A stretch of 64,000 nucleotides of DNA from Eleusine coracana subsp. coracana. Lineage: Eukaryota; Streptophyta; Magnoliopsida; Poales; Poaceae. A model generated the notes under the pieces. The model worked only from the letters and a program-made list of their open reading frames with translations. It was not told the origin of the DNA and did not search any database. The stretch covers positions 62,236,707 through 62,300,706 of the forward strand of contig CM064420.1 in assembly GCA_032690845.1 (NCBI GenBank), given 5' to 3'. The position numbers were made by a program, and so were the translations under genes. Below are positions 21,742 to 33,698 of this stretch, one piece after another (the first letter of the stretch is position 1; each line of letters begins with the position of its first letter).

Positions 21742-24399
21742 TATGAAAAGAACCAATAATAGTGTATCACCTTCGTATACGAACATTGGACATAGTGTAA
21801 TGAGCAGCAGAATGATGAAAGCAAATCCGTTGTGTCTAGAGCAAAACTATTTTCTTTATTTTTCCTTTATCAGCACAATAATAAATATAAAAAAATTAAC
21901 AACACATATAATGATAGATAAAGCAAATCCATTGTGCTTAGAGCAAGACTCTTTGCTCAGTTAAGTTTCTCACAAGAGATAAGACAACTTGCAACAAACT
22001 TTCCAAAATTTGGTCTGAAGAACTTTTAATAGTCTAATCAAATAAACATGATAAATTTTGCCCTCTACAAGTTTTACATGTGAAGAATCATCACATAGAG
22101 GAATCACACTATTTTGTCTCATCTATCTCTTCGAGTTAATGTGCTCATTAATCCAATAACATCTATGATCTCTCTAGGGTCCATATATAGTTATGTCCCA
22201 CCTCATATCTTAGCAACAAAGAGAGTTACCTAGAGTTTTCCCTTTTAGTAACATCACATGTGCGGATGTGCCTGCAAAGAAAGCCCACCATTTGCCTGAC
22301 ACACAATTTGATTGCAAATAAACCCTACCACACGAGAGTTTAGGATACCAAGTTTGGGTGGATCATGGAATTTCATCCTTTGAAAAGTCGTATGTTTTGA
22401 TCTGTACTTTCTGAATTAATTTTCATCTTTTAGTTGCTTCGTTCCATTGTTGTGCGAATGTTTCTAGAAGCATTTGGACGAGCAGGAGAGAAGCGGTGTG
22501 ACTTGCCTGCTGATGGGCAAAGATCAACTCGTACGAGCGAGCGACGTGCATCATCCATCTGCTAAATTATATATGCCTGGAACACATATGCTGTCTGAAT
22601 TAGTAAATTTCTTTTGGGATGGATAAAACAAAAGTTGGAATCTTTTGAAACATCAGTTTATGCATATCACAATTAAAAAAAGTAAGGAAACAACAAAACA
22701 TTGTTTCACCACCACTCTGCTCGGATTGAGTGGTCAGGTCATTGGACGTAAGGTGACTGGTAGAAGATCTAGATTCGAGTCGGTGTCTTCTTCTTAATGT
22801 TAAATGTGTAAAACTGAGAAAATATTTGAACTGAGAAAATTTTGCCTAAGTCCTAATTACGTCATATAGTATATGTGCATATTTCAAGCCGGGGATTATG
22901 TTAAAAGCAGAGATACAGCATGCATGCGGATTAAAACTACAATATAGTACAAACTGGGACTTCATACTTGTCATGTGTTAGATCTATGAATTATACTGGA
23001 GTTCTTCTCGTTGTTAAAAGATGGAACAAGATGCCACTGCTGCAGTTTTTCAAGGTTCAATACACTGTTCTCGAAAAAAAGGTTCAATACACAGTGCAGT
23101 GGCACAGTCACAGGACAGATTCCTTCTTAATAGAGCAAGGTTTAGGGAAAAATGACACCGACCAGCCAGATCTCTATCAGTCTACCTTGTGTACTTAGCG
23201 GTAGACTGCATCACTGTTTCTCCCAAAATGTATCACCGGTACAAGAGAAAAGGCCCAAATCATGTCTAAGATTCATGCAGGATATATACTTTATATACAG
23301 TACCCTTTTTTTTTTTGTTCTCTTGGAGTAAACCATGTATGATCAATTTGTCATGTAGCTGGATTCTCGTCAAGTTCTATTTACTATTTCACATGCTTGC
23401 AGTACTTTGATGGGGAAGCAGTAGTACAAAAGATTCTATATGCAAGTGGCATCGATTTCTTATCTCCAGATAGAAGGCCAGGTTTGTATGCAGACAAGAG
23501 ATGTTAAAAAATAGGACTGCGATACTCAAGGAAAGAAAGAAAGAGGACTATCTGGAGTACCTATATAGTTCTCGCAGTTTCGAGACCCTCTAATTTTTAG
23601 AAATTATTTTCTTAAAAACTGGAGTTTTCTAAACAGTGTCTTAATTAGCTTTACAAGAGGGTTTAGTGTACGAGAGGTGGGGCCTGGTCATGTCTTGGGG
23701 AACTCAATTAATTTACCGATGCTTATGCATTACCGAACTTTGCCATGCCAAACATTAGGCCTCCCCCCTCTCCCGACCATCCCTGGAGGCGTTCCCGTCG
23801 TTGGATCTATAACTTCTTCCCTTGCTACACTAATTGATCATCGTGGATCTCTCCAACTCCAGCTTGGCTGAATCGCCATCTCCCGCTGCCGGCGAGGCAG
23901 CCACCACCACCTACCTGACCGGCCTGCCACCCCCGAAGTCTCCTTCCAATTAATGCCTGAGTTGAAGGAGATTATCAGAGAAACTCCCTATCCTAAAAGA
24001 TGGTAAAAGTTTGAATGTTGATTGAAATCGCAACCTGATATTAGTCGACTAAAGAGAAGGATTTTCATTAAAAAAAGGTTTTATCTTAGTTTATCTGCTC
24101 ACCGACATCACCATATGAGTCATGAAAAACATAAGGCATATCTCGAGAGAAGACCTACACGCACATATACTAGTAGCTTAAATTATTGGAGCTTCCTATC
24201 AACTAGTATACCCAAACGTAGGGAGGAGCCGCACGATGGTCAAAAGCTGCTTATATATAAGGGGGGGGGGGGGGGGGGGGATATTGGACACAAAATGAAT
24301 AAATCAAATCTGTGATATGATGTATTTTTTTTCACATACACAAGAGGAGGTTGCTTCAGTAATGAGAATACGTACGGTTTGAGATACACCCCCGTGAAT
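21742..24399. other. intergenic, no gene recognised
   Basis: AT-rich, with a slightly GC-richer patch near 23670-23950 that contains short open frames without any domain. A 20-base G run is at 24261-24280. A possible tRNA-like B-box (AGATTCGAGTC, near 22770) could not be extended into a bounded SINE. Confidence 0.45.
24261..24280. repeat. homopolymer G run, 20 bases
   Basis: Twenty consecutive G residues between TATATAA and ATATTGG. Length may be assembly-dependent. Confidence 0.85.
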
Positions 24400-24545
24400 C
24401 ACTATGGGAAAATGCTTATTTGCCGAGTGCCTAGCTTTTTATCGAGTGCAATATATCGGACACTCGATAAAGAAGTTCTTTGTTGAGTGCCACACAAAAA
24501 ATACTCGGTAAAGATTTAAACACTCGCCAAAAAATACTTTGTAGA
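24400..24545. mobile_element. isolated 5' end of a CACTA element (CACTCGGCAAA type)
   Basis: Begins CACTATGGGAAAATGCTTAT and then shows repeated subterminal words TTTGCCGAGTGC, CACTCGATAAAG, TTGAGTGCC and ACTCGGTAAAG, the style of the element at 48177-50394. No matching right end with a 3-bp TSD was found, so it is probably a truncated copy. Confidence 0.6.
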
Positions 24546-24733
24546 ATATCATAATTAATCCTCTCTGAAAGACTGAAACATATGGACGCCCTTATTGGCG
24601 ATTTGTCATAAGGATGAGGTCGCATCTATTGTTGTACTCTTGTTATCCGTCTACAGCTTGGTCCACTACTGTCACTGGCTCCTTCATCGTAAGTACTGTC
24701 TCAGTATTACTATGTTGTAGGCGTATTGTCTTA

Positions 24734-25005
24734 GGCTACTCCTAATAGGAGTTTTATTTTCATTAAATAGAGTGTTATGTCATCAGTTTTGATGATGTGG
24801 CAAGAAATTAATAAGGAGAAAGAGTGGAGTGGTTTCATCTAGATGAAACTATGTCTACACTGTTTCCAAAAAATTTCTCTCTTGCATGTATTGTCTATAA
24901 AACAACAAAATAAAAATTATGCATTGTATATATGATTTCAATCATCCTTTATGCACATGTGGTATTTTGAAAACAACAAAATAAAACCCTCTATTGGAAT
25001 TAGCC
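24734..25005. mobile_element. Tourist-like MITE
   Basis: Ends are GGCTACTCCTAATAGGAGTT and, reverse-complemented, GGCTAATTCCAATAGAGGGT, both followed by TTTATTTT. Flanks TTA and TCA differ at one base. 272 bases. A related but incomplete copy seems to lie at about 63740-63990. Confidence 0.7.
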
Positions 25006-25239
25006 TCAATCAATGCAAGAATAAGGTAAGCGCCTTAAATTCTCAGGTGCGCGGGATCCCGATCGATCTCCTCTCAATGACTGCCAATAAATCCATCGCG
25101 TCCTCTTCTATCTGTCTGCTAATCGTAGCCCTTTCAGAAGATGAGAAGTACTCCCTCCCCCGTCCTCTTTTATCTGCGCATTACAATCTCAGTTTCGAAT
25201 AAAAAATTTTCACAACTGATCTACGCATTATATTAACAA

Positions 25240-25682
25240 CTAGCAAAGTACCCGTGTGTTGTCATGGGTTTTTGTTAAAAACATTTATGATTAGGATATT
25301 TTTTTGTAACTATAAAAGGTTTTCAATTAATAAATTTTTTGACTTGAGCATTTGCTCTATTTTTATTTTGCTTTATCTTTTTTAGTTTTAAAAAGAATAT
25401 TTATTATAATAATTTACGAGTGAGTTATTATTGGAATTCTTGTTATTAGTTTTCATCTAAAATATGATGTTAAAACAATAGATGATTACCTATTGTTAGT
25501 ATGAAATATTGAATTGAAATCAAAGTCTAATTTAACAAAGGGTTATAAAATGGTTCAAAATTAACTCAAGCTGATTAGTAAATTATTGTAGCATACAAAC
25601 TGAATACGACAATGTTACGGACATATCTGAACATGAATAAAATAATCTAGATGATCTCACTTTAATTAATAAGTTATATAGA
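25240..25682 (-). mobile_element. short non-autonomous Helitron (minus)
   Basis: The minus-strand 5' end TCTATATAACTTATTAATTA begins after host A. The 3' end reads GTACTTTGCTAG followed by host T, preceded by a CCATGACAACACACGGG hairpin-like stretch, the pattern of grass Helitrons (TC...CTRR inserted in AT). 443 bases, no coding capacity. Close relative of 55721-56161. Confidence 0.8.
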
Positions 25683-25942
25683 TACGTATTTGTGTCCAGC
25701 ACCATTGCTTCTCCTCGTGGTCCCACGGCAGCTGGTCCGGTTGTGTAGTTATTAATAATACTACAGTTGGTCTCGTTGTGTAGTTAATACTCTCCCGTAC
25801 ACGCATCAAATTCATATCCTTTGGTTTATGGTCTAAATTCAGGGAAGATATTGTAGCAAGAAATAATTCTATTTTCTGCAGTCTTTTGTTTTTACCAAAT
25901 TCTTTTCTGTAGTAGGATTAAAAATGTGGACTGCTATAGCAA

Positions 25943-25990
25943 CGGTGAAACGCTGGAGCTGTGAATCGGTGAAACGCTGGAGCTGTAAAT
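25943..25990. repeat. 24-bp tandem duplication
   Basis: Two direct 24-base units (CGGTGAAACGCTGGAGCTGT plus four bases each), differing at one base. Confidence 0.85.
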
Positions 25991-26253
25991 CCTACTCTGT
26001 TGCTGCAGTATTTTCTGCTTCGCTAATGCACCAGGTTGCTCAGCCTCGCACTGCTTAGTGTAGGCTTAGTGTAGCAGCGCTGTAGCTCTCTGAATTTTCC
26101 CCTCTGCCGACTTACGTTTTTTGCTTGGCCTGTTTCAGCAGTCCATCATCCTTGTCTTTGTACCCGGATCAAATATTTCTGCATTCCATTAATCTTATTT
26201 TTACCATTAAAATTTTGTTCTACTAATACATGTCATTGTCACTTTCTAATACA

Positions 26254-26255
<2 letters not shown>

Positions 26256-26293
<38 letters not shown>
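26256..26293. repeat. (TC)19 microsatellite
   Basis: Uninterrupted TC dinucleotide repeat of 38 bases. Confidence 0.9.
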
Positions 26294-26297
<4 letters not shown>

Positions 26298-29200
26298 ACA
26301 TCTTTTTTTATCTCTTATTAATTAGTTTCCGTGCCAAAGCTAAAATAATATATAATTTTTAAACAGTGGTTATATAGATGAAATGGGATGGAGGGAGTAG
26401 ATAAAAAAGTCCACATTCGAGATCGATATAGAAACTTCAGTATGTATTAGTAATATGTTCCTTATATGTGCACATACAATAATTTAGTAAATATTATATT
26501 TAATATCACTAGTATATGTAAAAAAGCAAAAGGAACTAAGCGAGCGGTCACGCACCGCCTAACGCTTAAGTAATGAAAACAATACATAAAATCACATAAT
26601 TATTTCAAAATAGAAAAATATTTTTTTAACAACTTAGTTGAAAGCGAAGTTGTGGAGCTATGCCTAGCGCTTAAGCGACCTATTAAAACATTGAATATCA
26701 CCATTAGCCAATTAAAAATCTGCCTTGGGCCAGCTAAATGCTAGTAGTAATTAAACAAATGAAAGAATGCAATCGGTGAATAGTTCAGTTTCTTGGGAGC
26801 TTGCTAATTGAGCATGCAAGACAAACTTCATTATTGATGGCCACAATCGTTGGGCCATCCCATGTGCCACTTGACCAGGTTTCATAAAGATGTTGACAAA
26901 GTTGATCTACCCCTGTTCATGACATCACTAAAACAAAAGATTCTCAACCAAAGTTGCATAGATGACTCGATTACTTTGACCATTTTGTGTACAAATGTTT
27001 GACAAGAAATAATAACTTTATCTCGGAATAGTGCTTATCTATATATGAGACACTATGTTTCCTATCTTTGCTACTGGATCAATAGAAACCCATGTTTTAG
27101 TTAATCATTTCTCTTTTTTCTTGAATTTCAAACTATCAAAATAAGTGAGTTGAACTCAAAGAGAGTTTGGAATTACGAGTTGAGGTATAGATTTGTCTTC
27201 ATTTAAAAATTCAAGATTTGTTAATGGAAGTTGTCAACTTTGAACTGAACGTGTACTACAGCGTGTGTGAAACGTTGATGCAAAAGTTAAAAGTGATGTT
27301 GATTAATATAATTGATCGGAATCACAGACATGCAAAATCGACTACTTATGCCCAATCAACGACTCTCCTTATACATAAAGGGAAAATAAACTTGATACCC
27401 CAATGCTCAATCACTCATCAATTAATAGTTGATGGCGAATAGGTCTCATTGAGTCTTCCTTTTCTTCTCATCTTGTGCTTTATTTGTGACTGGAGCGGAT
27501 TCGGCATTTAGGATCTACGTACCAAGTGTTCCCTCCATTTTTTTTTTCTGTTGGGCAATTACAGTTTAAAAACGAATTAAAGTTTTTGTCCTAACAATAC
27601 AAATCTGAGAACATAAGGTAGTTGTACTGATTAAGATGAGTGAAACAAACATCGGTGGAAGTGGGAAGCTGATGGTTATTGCGTGTTTATGGATTTTTCC
27701 TCCAAATAAATTGAATTGAGCTACATCAACTGCAATTATCTCTGTAAAATCATATCCACACTTCAATTTTTTTGTGTTAGATATTCTCTAGGACAATAAT
27801 TGACACTGTCAAAATGGACCCCATGGAATGAGCCACGACAATGACGACATGTTTGCATGTGAGGCTCGGAAGTTGGAATTCCTGCCTGCATTTACAAAGA
27901 CCGAGCAAATCACAGGTTATATATATATATATATACTAGTAAATGTCTGAAATGCCATCTGTCGGCGAGCTTTTTGGAGCTGAAAATAACTGGTACTGGT
28001 TGCAAAGCCCTAAAATATGCGGGTGTACGGACATCGACCCAGAGGCCTTTATCGAGGGCATCATGCTTGCAGCGGCTACTGCTCCAACATCAGTCTCGAG
28101 CTCGCGATCTCAATCCTGACGAACTAAGATTACGAGGTCGGGGGAAAAGGTAGAATAACACCTATTCCCTGCCGCTAGGAGTTCATCACGAGAGGCTACG
28201 TGAACCATGCTATGGCAGATACAACTAGCAGCTGAACAAGACGTACAGATTTTAATAAGAGTTTTTTGCCTGTTGTCTTTTGAGCTCCATAATGTGTTTG
28301 ACAAGGCTTATGAATTAGTTTATTAAACAATTTATATTATACTGTGATAAGTCATAAATCCTACTAAATAACTAGTTTGTATAAATATTTATTGTAATAA
28401 GCTTTTATAAGTCATTTTCCTTTTGTACTAGAAAAACAAAGCCAACAAATACTAGTTTTTTAGCCTTATGAACCATCTCTCCTGACCCAACTAAATCTCA
28501 CACCAATGTTTCACTGACGATTTTTCGATTTATATAATATAGCTGGCGCACCCGTGATTCCATGTTCTTCTCGCTCTGTACTGATACATTCCCCAGCAGA
28601 AACAAATCTTATGCTGCCGGTGCAGCATCACGTTGTTGCATGGTTCAGACTCTTCGGTGAACGCTTTCGAGGTTGCTTCTGTTCAAGTATAAGCATCAGT
28701 TCTGACGGGACTGATGCGCCCAATAGATATGAAAGTGACGGTACATAGGGACTCGGTCATCATGATCTCGCGCGAATACCTGCCGGCGCTAACCAAGCAT
28801 GAGTTTTAAGTGCCAAAATAAAAATCTCATTCCGGTAGCTAGCGCGTAGGAGCGTGCGCCATAGCTAGTTGCTTTGTAGTAGTACCACTGCAGTCTGCAG
28901 AGCGATGTTTCTGCTGCCTCACTGTTGAGGCTTCCAAACACACAGCTGCTACCCTTAACAGTTGTCGTCCTCCATATGCTTATCGAAGTCACTTAAGCAA
29001 GGGGCTCGGGGGCCAAAGCAAGTTCGTCAGAACACGACTGAGGTTACTTTTGTTGACGGAGAAATCATATGCGCTTCATCTGGTCGATCTCGTGGTGGTT
29101 TTGACGTTTCTCCTAGTGCCCTACTAGTCTTGGGGTGCCCTACAAGACTGTTACTCTCCTCCAAAGAAAGCGACACGGCACGATGGATCACCAGGTACGT

Positions 29201-29876
29201 CCAACAGTGAGTGGTCAGAGCCACCGCCACACCATAATGCTAGCGAAGATAGAGTAGAGGAGGAGCTAGATAATTTCCCGGCCAGAATAGGCCAACGCCC
29301 ATCCGTGGGCCCGAGCCGCTGTCAATCAATCGGCCATCCCCATCCAATGATCCGTGGTCGCGACACTGCGGCCCATGCTATGGCAAGACTCTTTCTGATT
29401 CGCTCGCAGGCGGGTGCATCCCCAGGCCCAACCACTACAGTCTAGTTGTACCTTTCTTTGTCGCCTGACTAAAGCTCAAAGAAAGAACTTGTCAAAAAAA
29501 AAAAAGCTCAAAGATAGATACCCGAAGAAGAGATCCATGAAAGGAGGAAAGGTGCTGCAGCGAAGACAGATACTTATACTTGGACAGCTTTTTTCGCAAT
29601 AAAAGACAGAATCTGAAAGTATTAGTTGGACAGTACTTAAGGTATCCTGCAAAGCTCGGGCTGCGGCAAGCGAAACAAGCAAGCGAACGAAATCGAAAAT
29701 TCTCATAGATGATACAAAAAGCTAAAACTGAAAGCATAAAAATAGCAGTTCTGGGAAAGTCAGAAAGCAAAGAGAGACACGTTTGTTAACAAAGCGTAAC
29801 CAAAGACTTCTGCCTACAGTCAAAGAGGCTGGAGAGAAGAGTTTTGAGTTTTGACTGCAGGAGAGGTAGGTGCAGG

Positions 29877-30033
29877 CAGTGGCGAAGCATAGTGGAGATT
29901 AAGGTGGGTTATGGCCTCCCTTAACCAAGGAAAAATTCACTAATTCTATAGTAATTTTGCTACTGTTCACTAACTTTTTATGGTTAGCTAGTGAGATGGC
30001 CCCCCCTAGTTGTTTGCTCAAGCTTCGCCCCTG
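29877..30033. mobile_element. hAT-type MITE with 8-bp TSD
   Basis: Starts CAGTGGCGAAGC and, reverse-complemented, its right end starts CAGGGGCGAAGC. The 8-base flanks GGTGCAGG (29869-29876) and GGTCCAGG (30034-30041) match at 7 of 8 positions. 157 bases, no coding capacity. TIRs resemble those of the element at 56259-59006. Confidence 0.85.
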
Positions 30034-30198
30034 GGTCCAGGTAACGGGGAGAATCCGCTAAGCTGAGGTTCAAAAAAATCTTTCAAAACTTTTTCTTTCC
30101 TTGCGAGAACACACGAAACAAAGAGATGTTATTAATGTCCTTCCTATATCCATAAATATTAGCATTTATTAACTTTTGATTATCACGTTTGACTATTC

Positions 30199-30943
30199 AA
30201 TTAATGTTGGATCCGCAACAAAGAGATCAGCACTGCTGGTTACCGGATCCGTCGGGGCAGTTCTCCTCCAGGTCTGCCTACGAGTGCTTCCATGTCGACA
30301 CCATCTCCTTTGGTCCATACAAAAGATTGTGGAAATCATGGGCGTCGTTGAATGCTAAAATCTTCATCTGACTCGCCTTCTGGAGAAGGTGCTGGATAGC
30401 GGATCGCCTACAGCGACGGGGCATGCCACACCCTAAGGCATGTCCCCTTTGCGACCAGTGCAATGAGACCATCAACCATCTTCTTGTTGGGTGCGTCTTC
30501 CGCGTGAAGTATGGTTCCATGCCCTACACTGGATAAAGCTAGATCAACTGATACCGATGCCGACCAATGAATGCTTCCAGGAATGGTGGCGTCACGCAAG
30601 GAGGAGCCCAAAGGAGTTCAGAAGAGGCCTAAATTCTATGATCATTCTCGTCACCTGGGAGTTATGAAAGCATCGTAATCGTTGCGTGTTTGACGGCGTT
30701 CAACCGAGTACACAAGTGGTGCTTCGGGTAATCAAAGACGAGGTAAAAATGTGGACAGCAGCGGGAGCAAAGAAGCTCAAACAACTTCTACAATAGACAA
30801 CACAGTTGTGTAGGTGGTTTCCAATTCATTCGCACGAATGTAACTAACCAAAACTTTGGCTACTAATTAGTCGTGTATTCGTTTCTTCTTCTTCTTAATA
30901 TAAAGACGTGTAGGAGGCTCCCGCGTGTTCTAGAAAAAAAAAA
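30199..30943 (+). mobile_element. 5'-truncated L1-type LINE, TSD TTGACTATTC
   Basis: The plus strand encodes the C-terminal zf-RVT region of a plant LINE: GQFSSRSAYECF near 30255, then LAFWRRCWIADRLQRRG and MPHPKACPLCDQCNETINHL around 30370-30490. This is followed by about 400 bases of 3' region ending in an A-run (30934-30943). The 10-mer TTGACTATTC flanks it at 30189-30198 and 30946-30955. Several frame breaks are present. Typical target-primed insertion with 5' truncation. Confidence 0.85.
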
Positions 30944-31009
30944 GGTTGACTATTCGTTCTATTAAAAAAATTAAAAAGAATATTAATTTTATTATAATAT
31001 CCTTTATTA

Positions 31010-32570
31010 TCTCTACAATCTATTAATTTAGGTGAACATGTTCAAATCTGCTGTACGCCCATAAAGTTAGAGATTGAATCCAAATCGGTTTCGTACCTTC
31101 TAACAAGCACTAAATTTAAAAAATCATAAATTCTATGTTCGGATTTCAAACGAGTCAAACTCAGACACTATCTCGTAGTCCTCAAAAAGTTCTACAACTT
31201 TGATATTCAATGAAAGTCAAGATTCTACCGTTTTGGTTTTCAAATTTACGATACAAAAATATTTGTTCAGATTCGGACTCCTCTGCACAGGTCTTTATGC
31301 AATGCTCATATCTCCTACCTCCAAATACCAAATAATATGCTTCATATATGTTCCGAAAAGGACTCGATAAGATTTATAACTTTTATATTTAAACTTTTCT
31401 CATTAGAGTATGTTTTTAAGTCCAAAATTATGTTGTAATGCAGTGTTGTTTTTATTCTATGTGAATTGATTTTTCTTATTGGATAAAGCTTCTAGAAATT
31501 TTTAGCCATGGAATCATAACCTTTGTCTTGCATGTTAGGCTTTATAGAGATCCAGTGGTATCTTGTAGATATCATGAGCTTGTGATAATCCCTCTTTGCA
31601 TAATGAATTGGGCTTTATATTGGTATTTCGTATACTTGAATATTCTACAATATATTAATTTAGGTGAACATGTTCAAATCTATCGTACGCCCACAAAGTT
31701 AGAGATTGAATCCAAATCGGTTTCGTACCTTCTAACAAGCACCAAATTTAAAATATCATAAATGCCATGTTCGGATTTCAAACGAGTTAAACTCGGACTC
31801 TATCTCGTAATTCTCAAAAAATTCTACAATTTTAATATTCAATGGAAGTCAAGATTCTGTCATTATGGTTTTCAAATTTACGATGCAAAAAATGTTTATT
31901 CAGATTCGGACTCCTCTGCGCAGGTCTTTGTGCAATACTCATATCTCCTACCTCCGAATATCAAATAATATGCTCCATATATGTTCCGAAAAGAACTTGA
32001 CGAAATCTACAACTTTTATATTTTAACTTTTCTCATTAGAGCATGTTTTTATGTCCAAAATTATGTCGTAATGCAATGTTGTTTTTATTCTATGTGAATT
32101 GATTTTTCCTATTGGATAAAGCTTCTAGAAATTTTTAGTCATTGGGTCACGACCTTTGTTTTGCATGTTAGACTTCATAGAGATCCAGTGGTGTCTTATA
32201 GATATCATGAGCTTGTGAGAATCCCTCTTTACATGACGAATTAGGCTTCATATCGGTATTTCACATACTTAAATATTTTTAATGTTATTACACTTAATTT
32301 TGTAACATAGCACTCAAACGACACTACATGAGAAAATCAATAATATTAGAAGTAAAAAAATATTTATGATAACAATACAATAAAAAATAGTAGAAAAATT
32401 GTTACTTATGATATATAAAATAGTACACTAAGAAGCACTAAAAATAATATAAATATAATCTTTCATGTAAAAAATATCAATAATTATATTATGTAAATAA
32501 TTTATATTTATAAATTATAAATAGTGTATTATTTTTTAAAACCCGTAGCAACGTACAGTTACTTTGCTAG
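31010..32570 (+). mobile_element. non-autonomous Helitron with internal tandem duplication
   Basis: Begins TCTCTACAATCTATTAATTT after host A (31009). Ends CCCGTAGCAACGTACAG...TTTGCTAG before host T (32571). The first part is present twice in tandem: about 31012-31644 and 31645-32275, period about 633 bases, roughly 90 percent alike by eye. The 3' 290 bases are single and match the 3' part of 44290-44961. No Rep/helicase coding. Confidence 0.82.
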
Positions 32571-33698
32571 TTAGATATATTTTAACTTTATCTTTTTTTA
32601 TTTTTATATTCTTATAATTTTTGAATAAAATAAATAATCTAAAATAATATCTGAAACTCAACAAATATTAACAATTATATACGGTGGGAGTGGAAACCTT
32701 GCTCATGAAAGCCTTGCACCGACGGATGGGACCGGGCCGACCAGGTGGGCTTCTCCTCGGTATGGCTGTTATCGGCATGCGTCGGTTATCACCGGAAGCG
32801 CGGAGCCGTGGAATGGTCAATTTGCAATGTAAAGTGAGGAAGGTGCTGGAGTGCAAAATCATTTGCGTACATCCAGATCTGTGTGGAGCACTCAGTACAT
32901 GCGGAGTACCTACATGTCCGGTGTCTATGTGAGAGCAGAGGAACAGCGAAAGCGATCAGAATAGTAAGGTTATCTCATGAGTATTTTATCGGACAATTAT
33001 AACAGTTTTTCAATATTAATATTTATAATAAGATGTTCAAACTTCATAATTGATAGTAATATACTTGCACGAGTAAACTCTTATTAGATCATCATTAACA
33101 TATTAAAGAACACATAAATATCTCATTTATCAACACGGCCATACACCATGTAACTTGAATAAATAACACTAATAACAAGCAAGATAGTAAGCAATTAACA
33201 TATATGATAAAAATAATACTGAATCAAGAGAAGACACATAAATTTACGTGAAAATCATTCTAAGAAAAAATCCACAGATGTAACAAGCAAACAATCCACT
33301 ATAAAGATGAAGAATATAAAAAATGGAAGCCAATAAGGTTGAGAAGGCTTTAAATGCCTACTAATTTTACTCTTTTATTAGTGGATTTGCTAGATCAAAG
33401 CTTTTACCCATCTACTCTGGCATTTTAGCGCGCTATCTCTCTCCAAAGATAAGAACAAGCTACCAAAAGCACACAGAGCAGCTCGGGTAGTCCTTATGGA
33501 CAGATTTGGACACTTTTGAGAACGTCCCTTCAAATTACAGATTATCACAAAGAAGCCCTTGTTCAATCTAGAATATGCATAAGTATATCTTGCACACCAA
33601 ATAAACTAAGTTAGTTCGATTAAATAGAAGCTGCAACATCACAGCCTAGCTCATACCAGAGTACAAAATCTGCACCGCTAACGAGTAACGACTAACGA
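32571..33698. other. intergenic and WAK 3' flank
   Basis: No gene recognised. A small GC-richer island at about 32680-32940 is open in more than one frame but shows no domain. Confidence 0.45.

Larger units (their letters stand above)
25683..29868. other. intergenic, no gene recognised
   Basis: Contains a 24-bp tandem pair (25943-25990), a (TC)19 run (26256-26293), a Stowaway-like right end near 26385-26398 (GGGATGGAGGGAGTA) and a TA run near 27918-27934. A GC-richer patch at about 28540-29400 has short open frames on both strands without recognisable domains; a decayed gene or transposon piece is possible there. Confidence 0.45.

Noticed and set aside
22735..22800. A third SINE, from the B-box-like AGATTCGAGTC
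   Set aside because: No TSD, no tail and no clear box A could be found.
24400..24700. A complete CACTA element starting at 24400
   Set aside because: No right end with matching AAT duplication was found; kept only as an isolated end.
25149..26398. A long Stowaway from CTCCCTCC at 25149 to GGAGGGAG at 26398, hosting the Helitron
   Set aside because: Beyond the first eight bases the two ends do not match; probably two unrelated partial elements.
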